This document shows positions 36,034 to 44,543 of a stretch of 64,000 nt of DNA, piece by piece (position 1 is the first letter of the stretch; each line of letters opens with the position of its first letter). Source of the stretch: Pseudomonas kribbensis. Its GTDB lineage: Bacteria; Pseudomonadota; Gammaproteobacteria; Pseudomonadales; Pseudomonadaceae. Made by a program: the position numbers and the translations under genes. Below the pieces are notes generated by a model. That model was not told the DNA's origin, made no database searches, and saw only the letters and a list, made by a program, of their open reading frames with translations. Location: the NCBI RefSeq assembly GCF_003352185.1, contig NZ_CP029608.1, positions 5,870,501 to 5,934,500 on the forward strand, read 5' to 3'.

Positions 36034-36606
36034 ATGAAAAACGTCAGCCCCAGCTACCTCAAGCATCACTTCCTGATCGCCATGCCACACATGGCCGACC
36101 CGAACTTTGCCCACACCTTGACCTACATCGTCGAGCACACGGCCAATGGCGCAATGGGGCTGGTGGTCAACCGACCGCAAGAGCTGAATCTGGCCGACAT
36201 CCTCGAGCAATTGCGCCCGGACATCGATCCGCCAGCGCTGTGCCAGCATGTGCCGATCTTCATCGGCGGCCCGGTGCAGACCGATCGCGGTTTCGTGCTG
36301 CATCCGGCGGGCAAGACGTTCCAGGCCACTGTCGAGCTGGAGGGCGACCTCGCACTGTCCACCTCGCAAGACGTGCTGTTCGCCATCGCTGACGGCGTCG
36401 GCCCGGCGAAAAGCCTGATCACCCTCGGCTACGCCGGTTGGGAAGCCGGGCAACTGGAGGCTGAAATGGCCGACAACGCCTGGCTGACCTGCCCGTACGA
36501 CGCCGACATCCTGTTCAACACCAGCAGCGAACTGCGCCTGGAAGCGGCGGCCAAGCACCTGGGGATCAATCTCAATCTGCTGACCAGCCAGGCAGGGCAC
36601 GCCTGA
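36034..36606 (+). CDS. algH: AlgH/YqgE family protein
   Basis: A 190-residue cytoplasmic protein of the UPF0301 (YqgE/AlgH) family. YLKHHFLIAMPHMADPNFAH, NGAMGLVVNRP and GGPVQTDRGFVLH are the family signatures. AlgH was named for an effect on alginate genes in P. aeruginosa; the structure hints at nucleotide or redox-related binding, and the biochemical role is open. I start at ATG 36034 (MKNVSPSYLKHHF); no good ribosome-binding site is visible for it, and the upstream frame runs through the REP doublet. Its stop overlaps the ruvX start. Confidence 0.92.
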   Translation: MKNVSPSYLKHHFLIAMPHMADPNFAHTLTYIVEHTANGAMGLVVNRPQELNLADILEQLRPDIDPPALCQHVPIFIGGPVQTDRGFVLHPAGKTFQATVELEGDLALSTSQDVLFAIADGVGPAKSLITLGYAGWEAGQLEAEMADNAWLTCPYDADILFNTSSELRLEAAAKHLGINLNLLTSQAGHA

Positions 36607-37043
36607 TGGCCCTGCGCCTGATCCTCGGCTTCGACTACGGCACCAAACAGATCGGCGTGGCGGTCGGCCAGGTGATTACCGGCCAGGCCCGCGAACTGTG
36701 CACCTTGAAGGCACAGAACGGTGTGCCGGACTGGAACCAGGTCGAAGCCCTGATAAAGGAATGGAAACCCGACGCCGTGGTGGTCGGCCTGCCGCTGAAC
36801 ATGGACGGTACGCCCAGCGAGATGTGCGCCCGCGCCGAGAAATTCGCCCGCCGCCTCAACGGCCGCTACAACCTGCCCTTCTATACCCACGACGAGCGCC
36901 TGACGACCTTCGAAGCCAAGGGCGAGCGACTGGTGCGCGGCGGACAGAAAGGCAGTTACCGCGACAACCCGGTGGACGCCATCGCCGCCGCCCTGCTGCT
37001 GCAGGGCTGGCTCGACGAAAACACCGCACTGTTTGAATCCTGA
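36606..37043 (+). CDS. ruvX: Putative pre-16S rRNA nuclease / Holliday junction resolvase YqgF
   Basis: A 145-residue RNase H-fold protein. The first acidic residue is in LGFDYGTKQIGVAVGQ, VVGLPLNMDG is the second motif and DNPVDAIAAALLLQGWLDE carries the final Asp. RuvX/YqgF is implicated in 16S rRNA 5'-end maturation and was earlier predicted to be a resolvase. It overlaps algH by one base (TGATG), a pair conserved across gammaproteobacteria. An intrinsic terminator follows at once, separating it from pyrR. Confidence 0.95.
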   Translation: MALRLILGFDYGTKQIGVAVGQVITGQARELCTLKAQNGVPDWNQVEALIKEWKPDAVVVGLPLNMDGTPSEMCARAEKFARRLNGRYNLPFYTHDERLTTFEAKGERLVRGGQKGSYRDNPVDAIAAALLLQGWLDENTALFES

Positions 37044-37044
37044 C

Positions 37045-37067
37045 AAGCGCTACGGCGCTTTTCTTTT
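37045..37067 (+). terminator. Intrinsic terminator after ruvX
   Basis: AAGCGC-TACG-GCGCTT forms a six-base-pair stem followed by TTCTTTT. It lies two bases after the ruvX stop. It separates the algH-ruvX pair from pyrRBC', although the stem is short and partial readthrough is likely. Confidence 0.75.
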
Positions 37068-37078
37068 GGCTACAACCC

Positions 37079-37104
37079 GAGCCCCGGTTCGCGAGAACCG
37101 GCTC
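37079..37104 (+). promoter_or_regulatory. Hairpin in the pyrR leader
   Basis: CCGGTTC (37084-37090) pairs perfectly with GAACCGG (37095-37101) around a GCGA tetraloop. GAG and CTC extend the stem past a two-base bulge. It ends eight bases before the AAGGAG ribosome-binding site of pyrR (37112-37117). No T-run follows, so it is not a terminator; it may protect the mRNA or bind a regulator. Confidence 0.5.
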
Positions 37105-37124
37105 GACCCCGAGAAGGAGCAACC

Positions 37125-37628
37125 ATGAGCCTGCCCAATCCCGCCGATCTGATCAGCCAGATGGCGACACGCCTCAAGGCGCACCTTGCCCAGCGTGGTA
37201 TCAGCGAACCGCGTTACATCGGCATCCGCACCGGCGGTGTCTGGGTCGCCCAGGCCCTGCTCGAAGAGCTGGGCAGCGATGCGCCATTGGGTACGCTGGA
37301 CGTTTCCTTCTACCGCGACGACTTCAGCCAGAACGGCCTGCACCCGCAAGTGCGCCCGTCCGCCCTGCCCTTCGAAATCGAAGGCCAGCATCTGGTGCTG
37401 ATCGACGACGTACTGATGAGCGGCCGGACCATCCGCGCCGCCATGAACGAACTGTTCGACTACGGCCGCCCGGCCAGCGTGACGCTGGTCTGCCTGCTGG
37501 ACCTGGACGCCGGCGAACTGCCGATCCGCCCGAACGTGGTCGGCGCGACGCTGTCGCTGGCCGCCCACGAGCGGGTCAAGCTGTCCGGGCCGGAGCTGGC
37601 CCTCGAACTGCAAGACCTTGCCCTTTAA
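37125..37628 (+). CDS. pyrR: Bifunctional pyr regulator / uracil phosphoribosyltransferase PyrR
   Basis: A 167-residue phosphoribosyltransferase-fold protein. [20 protein letters not shown] is the PRPP loop and [13 protein letters not shown] contributes the first phosphate loop. [19 protein letters not shown] is a PyrR-type insertion. In Pseudomonas, PyrR is reported to regulate pyrimidine genes, with less enzyme activity than the Bacillus protein. AAGGAG precedes the ATG. It heads the pyrR-pyrB-pyrC' unit: pyrB starts 27 bases downstream. Confidence 0.95.
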   Translation: MSLPNPADLISQMATRLKAHLAQRGISEPRYIGIRTGGVWVAQALLEELGSDAPLGTLDVSFYRDDFSQNGLHPQVRPSALPFEIEGQHLVLIDDVLMSGRTIRAAMNELFDYGRPASVTLVCLLDLDAGELPIRPNVVGATLSLAAHERVKLSGPELALELQDLAL

Positions 37629-37655
37629 TCCGCCCTATTGAGAGTCCCCTTCGCG

Positions 37656-38660
37656 ATGACGCCTCTAGATACCAAGCGCCCGCTGCAGCTCAATGATCAG
37701 GGCCAGCTGCGCCACTTCCTCTCGCTCGACGGCCTGCGCCGCGAGTTGCTGACGGAAATCCTCGACACCGCCGACTCGTTCCTCGAAGTCGGTGCCCGGG
37801 CCGTGAAGAAGGTCCCGTTGCTGCGCGGCAAGACCGTGTGCAACGTGTTCTTCGAAAACTCCACCCGCACCCGCACCACCTTCGAACTGGCGGCCCAGCG
37901 GCTGTCGGCGGACGTGATCACCCTGAACGTGTCGACCTCGTCGGCCAGCAAGGGCGAAACCCTGCTCGACACCCTGCGCAACCTCGAAGCCATGGCCGCC
38001 GACATGTTCGTCGTGCGCCACGGTGACTCGGGCGCCGCGCACTTCATCGCCGAGCATGTCTGCCCGCAGGTGGCGATCATCAACGGCGGCGACGGCCGTC
38101 ACGCCCACCCGACCCAGGGCATGCTCGACATGTTGACCATCCGTCGGCACAAGGGCAGCTTCGAAAACCTCTCGGTGGCCATCGTCGGCGACATCCTGCA
38201 CTCGCGGGTGGCACGCTCGAACATGCTCGCCCTGAAGACCCTCGGTTGCCAGGACATCCGCGTGATCGCGCCGAAAACCCTGCTGCCGATCGGTATCGAG
38301 CAGTACGGCGTGAAGGTTTACACCGACATGACCGAAGGCCTGAAAGACGTCGACGTGGTGATCATGCTGCGCCTGCAACGCGAGCGCATGACCGGCGGCC
38401 TGCTGCCGAGCGAGGGCGAGTTCTACCGCCTGTTCGGCCTGACCACCGCGCGCCTGGCCGGCGCCAAACCCGATTGCATCGTCATGCACCCGGGGCCGAT
38501 CAACCGTGGCGTGGAGATCGAGTCGGCGGTGGCCGACGGCCCGCACTCGGTGATCCTCAATCAAGTCACCTACGGCATCGCAATCCGTATGGCCGTGCTG
38601 TCCATGGCCATGAGCGGACAAACAGCCCAGCGCCAATTCGAGCAGGAGAACGCCCAGTGA
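37656..38660 (+). CDS. pyrB: Aspartate carbamoyltransferase, catalytic subunit
   Basis: A 334-residue enzyme that condenses carbamoyl phosphate and aspartate, the committed step of pyrimidine synthesis. [19 protein letters not shown] holds the carbamoyl-phosphate loop. [14 protein letters not shown] and [12 protein letters not shown] are further active-site segments. The N-terminal extension before [12 protein letters not shown] is typical of Pseudomonas PyrB, which associates with PyrC' in a dodecamer and uses no PyrI. Its stop overlaps the GTG start of pyrC' by three bases (GTGA). The ATG at 37656 gives the usual length; an upstream in-frame codon at 37638 was rejected. Confidence 0.97.
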   Translation: MTPLDTKRPLQLNDQGQLRHFLSLDGLRRELLTEILDTADSFLEVGARAVKKVPLLRGKTVCNVFFENSTRTRTTFELAAQRLSADVITLNVSTSSASKGETLLDTLRNLEAMAADMFVVRHGDSGAAHFIAEHVCPQVAIINGGDGRHAHPTQGMLDMLTIRRHKGSFENLSVAIVGDILHSRVARSNMLALKTLGCQDIRVIAPKTLLPIGIEQYGVKVYTDMTEGLKDVDVVIMLRLQRERMTGGLLPSEGEFYRLFGLTTARLAGAKPDCIVMHPGPINRGVEIESAVADGPHSVILNQVTYGIAIRMAVLSMAMSGQTAQRQFEQENAQ

Positions 38661-39928
38661 AGCTCAGCATTCTCGGCGCCCGCGTCATCGATCCAAGCAG
38701 CGGCCTGGATCAAATCACCGATATTCACGTTGAAGCCTGCAAGATCGTCGCCCTTGGCGCCGCACCGGCCGGTTTCACCGCTGTGGAAACCATCGACGCC
38801 CAAGGCCTTGTCGCCGCTCCGGGCCTCGTCGACCTGAACGTCGCCCTGCGCGAGCCGGGCTACAGCCGCAAAGGCACCATCGCCAGCGAAACCCGCGCGG
38901 CTGCGGCCGGCGGCGTAACCAGCCTGTGCTGCCCGCCGAAGACCAAACCGGTACTCGACACCTCCGCCGTGGCCGAGCTGATCCTCGACCGCGCCCGCGA
39001 GGCCGGCAACACCAAGGTGTTCCCGATCGGCGCACTGAGCAAAGGCCTGGATGGCGAGCAACTGGCCGAGCTCGTTGCCCTGCGCGACGCCGGTTGCGTG
39101 GCGTTCGGCAACGGTCTGGAGAGCTTCCGCAACACCCGCACCCTGTGCCGGGCGCTGGACTACGCGGCAACCTTCGACCTGACGGTGATTTTCAACTCCC
39201 AGGATCACGACCTCGCCGACGGCGGCCTGGCCCACGAAGGCGCCACCGCCAGTTTCCTCGGCCTGCCGGGCATCCCGGAAACCGCTGAAACAGTGGCCCT
39301 GGCCCGGGACCTGCTGCTGGTCGAGCAGACCGGCGTACGTGCCCACTTCAGTCAACTGACCAGCGCCCGCGGCGTGGCCCTGATCGCTCAGGCCCAGGCC
39401 CGTGGCTTGAAAGTCACGGCGGATGTCGCCCTGTATCAGCTGATCCTGACGGATGAAGCGCTGATCGACTTCAGCAGCCTGTATCACGTACAACCGCCGC
39501 TGCGCACCCGCGCCGACCGCGACGGTCTGCGCGAAGCGGTGAAGTCCGGGGTGGTTTCGGCGATCTCCAGCCATCACCAGCCCCATGAGCGCGATGCCAA
39601 ACTCGCCCCGTTCGGCGCGACCGAGCCGGGCATCAGCAGCGTCGAACTGCTGCTGCCGCTGGCTATGACGCTGGTCGAGGATGGTCTGCTGGATCTGCCG
39701 ACGCTGCTGGCCCGCCTGAGCGCCGGCCCGGCCGAGGCCCTGCGCCTGCCGGCGGGCAAACTGGCAGTGGGCGGCGCGGCGGATATCGTGCTGTTCGATC
39801 CGAAGGCTTCGACCGTTGCCGGCGAGAGCTGGCTGTCGAAGGGCGAGAACTGCCCGTTCCTCGGCCACAGCCTGCCGGGTGTGGTGCGTTACACCCTGGT
39901 GGATGGCCGGATCAGCCATCAGGCATAA
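38657..39928 (+). CDS. pyrC': Dihydroorotase-like PyrC' (non-catalytic partner of PyrB)
   Basis: A 423-residue amidohydrolase-fold homologue of dihydroorotase. The metal motif that should read His-x-His is Asn61-Val-Ala63 in [15 protein letters not shown], so two zinc ligands are lost. [12 protein letters not shown] later in the chain keeps some histidines. In Pseudomonas such PyrC' proteins lack dihydroorotase activity and are needed to assemble the PyrB enzyme. The GTG start overlaps the pyrB stop. A catalytic pyrC must lie elsewhere in the genome. Confidence 0.95.
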   Translation: MKLSILGARVIDPSSGLDQITDIHVEACKIVALGAAPAGFTAVETIDAQGLVAAPGLVDLNVALREPGYSRKGTIASETRAAAAGGVTSLCCPPKTKPVLDTSAVAELILDRAREAGNTKVFPIGALSKGLDGEQLAELVALRDAGCVAFGNGLESFRNTRTLCRALDYAATFDLTVIFNSQDHDLADGGLAHEGATASFLGLPGIPETAETVALARDLLLVEQTGVRAHFSQLTSARGVALIAQAQARGLKVTADVALYQLILTDEALIDFSSLYHVQPPLRTRADRDGLREAVKSGVVSAISSHHQPHERDAKLAPFGATEPGISSVELLLPLAMTLVEDGLLDLPTLLARLSAGPAEALRLPAGKLAVGGAADIVLFDPKASTVAGESWLSKGENCPFLGHSLPGVVRYTLVDGRISHQA

Positions 39929-39957
39929 AAAAATCGCGAGGGAGCTTGCTCCCTCGC
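39927..39957 (-). terminator. Terminator of the TM2 gene, overlapping the pyrC' end
   Basis: The 22-base perfect palindrome centred on GAGGGAGCTTGCTCCCTC (39936-39957) is followed, on the minus strand, by GA and a run of seven T residues. This makes it a strong terminator for the minus-strand TM2 gene that ends at 39964. The T run corresponds to A residues immediately after the pyrC' stop. On the plus strand the stem lacks a T run. Confidence 0.85.
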
Positions 39958-39963
39958 CATCAC

Positions 39964-40398
39964 TTACTGAAAGGCGCCCCGCCCTTCGGCGTTACGCACC
40001 GAAACCTGATCGTTCAGCGTCCAGAAGTCATACAGCACGCCCAGAAAGAACAACCCGCCGGTCAGCAGATAGACCACCCCGCTGATCCACTTGCCCTGAT
40101 ACATCCGGTGCACGCCGAACGCGCCGAGGAACGTCAGGAGTATCCACGCCACGTTGTATTCGATTGGCCCCGCCGCAAAGCGCAGGTCCGCTTCCCGGTC
40201 CATTGCCGGGATCAGGAACACGTCGATCAGCCAGCCAATTCCCAGCAGGCCGAAGGTGAAAAACCAGATCGTGCCGGTCACCGGCTTGCCGTAATAGAAG
40301 CGGTGCGACCCGGTAAAACCGAAGATCCACAACAGGTAACCGATCACCTTGCTATGGGTGTCCTTTTCCTTCACACGGGGCAGCTGATAGCGGTTCAT
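39964..40398 (-). CDS. Tandem TM2-domain membrane protein
   Basis: A 144-residue inner-membrane protein with two successive TM2-like units. Unit A (about 19-64) has GFTGSHRFYYGK and unit B (about 82-130) has GAFGVHRMYQGK, with the same spacing from the first glycine through the His-Arg pair to the Gly-Lys. Each unit is followed by a second hydrophobic helix ending in an acidic residue (WLIDVF and LYDFW). TM2 domains are of unknown function. The start (complement 40396-40398) opens a short basic N-terminus. It is divergent from the NlpC/P60 gene. Confidence 0.88.
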   Translation of the reverse strand: MNRYQLPRVKEKDTHSKVIGYLLWIFGFTGSHRFYYGKPVTGTIWFFTFGLLGIGWLIDVFLIPAMDREADLRFAAGPIEYNVAWILLTFLGAFGVHRMYQGKWISGVVYLLTGGLFFLGVLYDFWTLNDQVSVRNAEGRGAFQ

Positions 40399-40606
40399 GA
40401 AGACCTCGATACACGCGATAGATAAATTTTCTTTAATTCTTTGTGACTTTTTTACATGTAGCCGACGTACGGCAAATGCTACCTTGTGGTCCGTCAAAGC
40501 CTTATAGCACCTGACTTCTGTCCGACAATTGCGTCTATTTGCCGCTTGTTTGGTTCCGTTGCCCGCCTTTTGAATCGACCAACGGCCTCGGAAGGGACAA
40601 AAAAGC

Positions 40607-40615
40607 TGTTATAAA
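40607..40615 (+). promoter_or_regulatory. Extended -10 promoter of the NlpC/P60 gene
   Basis: TG-T-TATAAA fits an extended -10 element and lies 32 bases before the NlpC/P60 start, predicting a leader of about 25 bases. The rest of the 248-base divergent gap (40399-40646) is AT-rich near the TM2 start and holds no recognisable gene. Confidence 0.5.
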
Positions 40616-40646
40616 GTTGCGCGCTAACACATAAGAGCCCTGCCTA

Positions 40647-41270
40647 ATGCGTCCATTTTTCAAGACATGGCTAACTATTTGCCTATTAATGCCACTGGCC
40701 GCCCACGCCACCAATCGTGAGCAACGTCTTCCCAACGTTAACGGTTTCACTCCCAAATCCCATGCCTCTGCTCCTTCGAACAAAGGCAAACAAACGAAAC
40801 ACACCACGCTCGCCAGCAAGGGTCACGGCAAGCTGGTTCCACCGATGGCGAACAAGGAAAGCAGCAACGTCCTCAGTCGCGCGGTGAACGTCCTCGGTAC
40901 ACCTTACCGTTGGGGCGGCAGCAGCCCGAGTAAAGGCTTCGACTGCAGCGGCCTGGTGAAATACGCGTTCAACGACGCCACGTTCGACCTGCCGCGCACC
41001 TCGAATGCCATGGCCAGCGGCCACGGCGAGAAAGTCGAGCGCAAGGATCTCAAGCCTGGCGACCTGATTTTCTTCAACATCAAGAGCCGTAGGGTCAATC
41101 ACGTTGCCATCTACCTGGGCAACGACCGCTTCATACACGCGCCGCGTCGCGGCAAAGCGGTGAGCATCGATACGCTGAACAAACCGTATTGGGAACAGCA
41201 TTACGTGGTTGCCAAGCGCGTGCTGCCGAAAGAACCGGGCGGCAAGCAAATGCGCGTAGTACAGCGCTGA
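40647..41270 (+). CDS. NlpC/P60 family cell-wall endopeptidase
   Basis: A 207-residue exported C40 peptidase that should cut stem peptides in peptidoglycan. Residues 1-21 are a signal peptide (ending PLAAHA). A basic linker follows, then the NlpC/P60 domain from about residue 75. The catalytic cysteine is Cys100 in GFDCSGLV, with His152 (NHVAIYLG) and His164 (FIHAPR). There is no lipobox cysteine, so it is likely free in the periplasm. It stands between the TM2 gene and pilT, facing pilT across a terminator, and may act at pilus or division sites; that is speculation. Confidence 0.92.
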   Translation: MRPFFKTWLTICLLMPLAAHATNREQRLPNVNGFTPKSHASAPSNKGKQTKHTTLASKGHGKLVPPMANKESSNVLSRAVNVLGTPYRWGGSSPSKGFDCSGLVKYAFNDATFDLPRTSNAMASGHGEKVERKDLKPGDLIFFNIKSRRVNHVAIYLGNDRFIHAPRRGKAVSIDTLNKPYWEQHYVVAKRVLPKEPGGKQMRVVQR

Positions 41271-41283
41271 TCCTTGCAGATCA

Positions 41284-41318
41284 CAAAAAACGCAGCCCTC
41301 GGGCTGCGTTTTTTTTTC
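41284..41318. terminator. Bidirectional terminator between NlpC/P60 and pilT
   Basis: CGCAGCCC-TC-GGGCTGCG forms an eight-base-pair stem, flanked by AAAAAA on the left and a run of nine T residues on the right. It can stop transcription from both convergent genes. The pilT stop lies about five bases further on. Confidence 0.95.
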
Positions 41319-41322
41319 GTCA

Positions 41323-42357
41323 CTAGAAGTTATCCGGCGTCCGCGCCTTCTCCCGCGCGTGTTCGCGACTGATCAGGCCCTTGGTCACCAGATCCTTCAG
41401 GCACATGTCGAGTGTCTGCATCCCCAGCGACCCGCCGGTCTGGATCGCCGAATACATCTGCGCCACCTTGTCCTCGCGGATCAGATTCCGGATCGCCGAC
41501 GTTCCCAGCATGATTTCGTGCGCCGCCACCCGGCCGCCACCGATCTTCTTGATCAGCGTCTGCGACACCACGGCCAGCAACGACTCGGACAACATCGAGC
41601 GCACCATGGACTTCTCGTCCCCCGGAAACACGTCCACCACCCGGTCGATGGTCTTGGCCGCCGAAGTGGTGTGCAGCGTGCCGAACACCAGATGCCCGGT
41701 TTCCGCAGCGGTCAGCGCCAGGCGGATGGTTTCCAGGTCGCGCATCTCGCCCACCAGGATCACGTCCGGGTCTTCCCGCAGCGCCGAGCGCAGTGCCGTG
41801 GCAAAACTGCGGGTATCGCGATGGACTTCACGCTGATTGATCAGGCATTTGCGCGATTCGTGAACGAATTCGATCGGGTCTTCGATGGTCAGGATGTGGT
41901 GATGACGGTGGGTGTTGAGGTAATCGATCATCGCCGCCAGGGTAGTGGATTTGCCGGAACCGGTCGGCCCGGTCACCAGCACCAGCCCGCGCGGGGCGTC
42001 GGTGATCTTGCGAAAGACATCGCCCATGGCGAGGTCTTCCATGCTCAGCACTTTCGACGGGATGGTGCGGAACACGGCGCCGGCGCCACGGTTCTGGTTG
42101 AAGGCATTGACCCGAAACCGCGCCACGCCCGGCACTTCGAAGGAAAAGTCGGTTTCCAGATGTTTCTCGAACTCCACCCGCTGGGTGTCGTTCATGATGT
42201 CGTAGATCAGTTCATGCACCTGTTTGTGATCCAGCGCCGGCAGATTGATCCGCCGCACATCGCCATCCACGCGGATCATCGGCGGCAGTCCGGCAGACAG
42301 GTGCAGGTCGGAAGCGCCCTGTTTGGCGCTGAAGGCCAGCAGTTCAGTGATATCCAT
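41323..42357 (-). CDS. pilT: Twitching motility retraction ATPase PilT
   Basis: A 344-residue hexameric ATPase that powers type IV pilus retraction. The N-terminal PAS-like part (MDITELLAFSAKQGASDLHL) precedes the RecA core. Walker A is GPTGSGKST, the Asp/His boxes are in DPIEFVHESRKCLI and AAETGHLVFGTLHTT, and Walker B is DPDVILVGEMRD. AIRNLIRE near the C-terminus is the PilT-specific AIRNLIRE motif. The start at 42357 gives the canonical length. pilU, normally the next gene in P. aeruginosa, is absent here. It is divergent from yggS, with 56 bases between. Confidence 0.98.
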   Translation of the reverse strand: MDITELLAFSAKQGASDLHLSAGLPPMIRVDGDVRRINLPALDHKQVHELIYDIMNDTQRVEFEKHLETDFSFEVPGVARFRVNAFNQNRGAGAVFRTIPSKVLSMEDLAMGDVFRKITDAPRGLVLVTGPTGSGKSTTLAAMIDYLNTHRHHHILTIEDPIEFVHESRKCLINQREVHRDTRSFATALRSALREDPDVILVGEMRDLETIRLALTAAETGHLVFGTLHTTSAAKTIDRVVDVFPGDEKSMVRSMLSESLLAVVSQTLIKKIGGGRVAAHEIMLGTSAIRNLIREDKVAQMYSAIQTGGSLGMQTLDMCLKDLVTKGLISREHAREKARTPDNF

Positions 42358-42413
42358 AGCGTCCCTCAATTCCAGTAGAATGCCGCGAACCTTCAGACCG
42401 CTGGCGCCTCTTG

Positions 42414-43100
42414 ATGTCCACGATAGCAGACAACATTCTCCACGTTAGTTCGCGCATCCAGGCAGCGACTCAAGCCGCCGGCCGCGATGAAAACAGCGTC
42501 CAGCTGCTGGCCGTTAGCAAGACCAAACCCGCCGAAGCCCTGCGCGAAGCGTACGCCGCCGGCCTGCGCGACTTTGGCGAGAACTATCTGCAGGAAGCTT
42601 TGGGCAAACAGCTCGAACTGGCCGACCTGCCCTTGATCTGGCACTTCATCGGCCCCATTCAGTCGAACAAGACCCGCTCGATTGCCGAGCACTTCGCCTG
42701 GGTGCACTCCGTGGATCGCCTGAAAATCGCCCAACGCCTGTCCGAGCAACGTCCGGCGGATCTGCCGCCACTGAACATCTGCATTCAGGTCAACGTCAGC
42801 GGTGAAGCCAGCAAGTCCGGCTGCACCCCGGCCGACCTGCCGGCCCTGGCTCAGGCCATCGGCGCCCTGCCGCGCTTGAAGTTGCGCGGGCTGATGGCGA
42901 TTCCCGAGCCTACCGAAGATCGCGCCGAGCAGGATGCTGCATTCGCTGCCGTCCGGAAATTGCAGGCCGGCCTCGATCTGCCGCTCGACACACTTTCCAT
43001 GGGCATGAGCCACGACCTCGAGTCGGCCATTGCCCAGGGCGCCACCTGGGTCCGTATCGGTACGGCCCTGTTTGGCGCTCGCGACTACTCCCAATCTTGA
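42414..43100 (+). CDS. yggS: PLP homeostasis protein YggS
   Basis: A 228-residue PLP-binding barrel protein (PLPBP). Lys36 in LLAVSKTKPA carries PLP. DFGENYLQEA, WHFIGPIQSNKTR and LSMGMSHDLESAIAQGATWV are family signatures. It keeps vitamin B6 and amino-acid pools balanced and has no known catalytic reaction. The start is the ATG at 42414, directly after an in-frame TTG. It heads a run of genes yggS-proC-yggT-yggU on the plus strand, an order conserved in gammaproteobacteria. Confidence 0.96.
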   Translation: MSTIADNILHVSSRIQAATQAAGRDENSVQLLAVSKTKPAEALREAYAAGLRDFGENYLQEALGKQLELADLPLIWHFIGPIQSNKTRSIAEHFAWVHSVDRLKIAQRLSEQRPADLPPLNICIQVNVSGEASKSGCTPADLPALAQAIGALPRLKLRGLMAIPEPTEDRAEQDAAFAAVRKLQAGLDLPLDTLSMGMSHDLESAIAQGATWVRIGTALFGARDYSQS

Positions 43101-43123
43101 TGATTTCCAGATAAGGACCTGAC

Positions 43124-43942
43124 ATGAGCGACACGCGTATTGCCTTTATCGGTGCCGGCAACATGGCCGCCAGCCTGATCGGCGGCCTGCGGGCCAAGGG
43201 TCTGGAAGCCGCACACATCCGCGCCAGCGATCCGGGCGAAGAGACCCGCAACCGGGTCAGCGCCGAGCACGGCATCGAAACCTTCGCTGACAACGCCCAG
43301 GCCATCGACGGCGCCGACGTTGTCGTGCTGGCGGTCAAGCCGCAGGCCATGAAGGCCGTGTGCGAAGCGATCCGCCCAAGCCTGAAGCCGAACCAACTGG
43401 TGGTGTCCATCGCCGCCGGCATCACCTGCGCCAGCATGACTGCATGGCTTGGCGAGCAGCCGATCGTACGCTGCATGCCCAATACCCCGGCGTTGCTGCG
43501 TCAGGGCGTGAGCGGCTTGTACGCCACCGGCGAAGTCAGCGCCGAACAGCGCCAGCAGGCTGAAGAGCTGCTGTCCGCCGTGGGCATCGCCCTGTGGCTG
43601 AACGAAGAGCAGCAACTGGACGCGGTCACCGCCGTCTCCGGTTCCGGCCCTGCGTACTTCTTCCTGCTGATCGAAGCCATGACCGCTGCCGGCGTCAAAC
43701 TCGGCCTGCCGAAGGAAACCGCCGAGCAACTGACCCTGCAAACTGCGCTGGGCGCCGCGCACATGGCGGTTTCCAGCGACGTCGACGCCGCCGAACTACG
43801 CCGCCGCGTGACCTCGCCAGCGGGTACCACTGAAGCTGCGATCAAATCGTTCCAGGCCGGCGGCTTCGAAGCCCTGGTGGAAAAAGCACTCGGCGCCGCC
43901 GCGCACCGCTCGGCCGAGATGGCCGAACAACTGGGCAAATAA
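43124..43942 (+). CDS. proC: Pyrroline-5-carboxylate reductase
   Basis: A 272-residue NAD(P)H-dependent enzyme that makes proline from pyrroline-5-carboxylate. The Rossmann fold begins RIAFIGAGNMAASLIGGL. VRCMPNTPALLRQGVSGLYA and the C-terminal VTSPAGTTEAAIKSFQAGGF are diagnostic; the latter is the P5CR signature. It lies 23 bases after yggS with an AAGGA site and is followed ten bases later by yggT. Confidence 0.98.
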   Translation: MSDTRIAFIGAGNMAASLIGGLRAKGLEAAHIRASDPGEETRNRVSAEHGIETFADNAQAIDGADVVVLAVKPQAMKAVCEAIRPSLKPNQLVVSIAAGITCASMTAWLGEQPIVRCMPNTPALLRQGVSGLYATGEVSAEQRQQAEELLSAVGIALWLNEEQQLDAVTAVSGSGPAYFFLLIEAMTAAGVKLGLPKETAEQLTLQTALGAAHMAVSSDVDAAELRRRVTSPAGTTEAAIKSFQAGGFEALVEKALGAAAHRSAEMAEQLGK

Positions 43943-43952
43943 GGAGCCTTAC

Positions 43953-44543
43953 ATGATTGGATTGAACACCGCAGCGGTCTACGTGCTGCAAACCCTCGGC
44001 AGCCTGTACCTGCTGATCGTGCTGCTGCGCTTCGTCCTGCAACTGGTACGGGCGAACTTCTACAACCCGCTGTGCCAGTTCGTGGTCAAGGCTACCCAGC
44101 CGCTGCTCAAGCCACTGCGCCGGATCATCCCGAGCCTGTTCGGCCTCGACATGTCCTCGCTGGTGCTGGCAATCCTCGTGCAACTGGCACTGATGGCACT
44201 GACCCTGCTGCTGACCTACGGCACCACCGGCAACCCGCTGCAACTGTTCATCTGGTCGATCATCGGCGTGACCGCGCTGTTCCTGAAGATTTTCTTCTGG
44301 GCCATGATCATCAGCATCATCCTGTCCTGGGTCGCACCAGGCAGCCACAATCCGGGCGCCGAGCTGGTGAACCAGATATGTGAACCGGCCCTGGCGCCGT
44401 TCCGCCGTCTCCTGCCGAGCATGGGCGGTCTGGACCTGTCGCCAATCTTCGCCTTCCTCGTGCTGAAGCTGATCGACATGCTGGTGATCAACAACCTCGC
44501 GGCGATGACGATGATGCCGGAAATCCTGCGCCTGTTGATGTGA
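43953..44543 (+). CDS. yggT: YggT family membrane protein
   Basis: A 196-residue inner-membrane protein with two copies of the YGGT module. The first (LLRFVLQLVRANFYNPLCQF) and the second (WAMIISIILSWVAPGSHNPG, then NQICEPALAPFRRLLPSMGG) each pair a helix with a conserved Asn-Pro/Gly loop. YggT proteins have been linked to osmotic stress tolerance and to cell-division-associated loci in other bacteria, but the activity is unknown. The stop overlaps the yggU start (GTGA). Confidence 0.93.
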   Translation: MIGLNTAAVYVLQTLGSLYLLIVLLRFVLQLVRANFYNPLCQFVVKATQPLLKPLRRIIPSLFGLDMSSLVLAILVQLALMALTLLLTYGTTGNPLQLFIWSIIGVTALFLKIFFWAMIISIILSWVAPGSHNPGAELVNQICEPALAPFRRLLPSMGGLDLSPIFAFLVLKLIDMLVINNLAAMTMMPEILRLLM

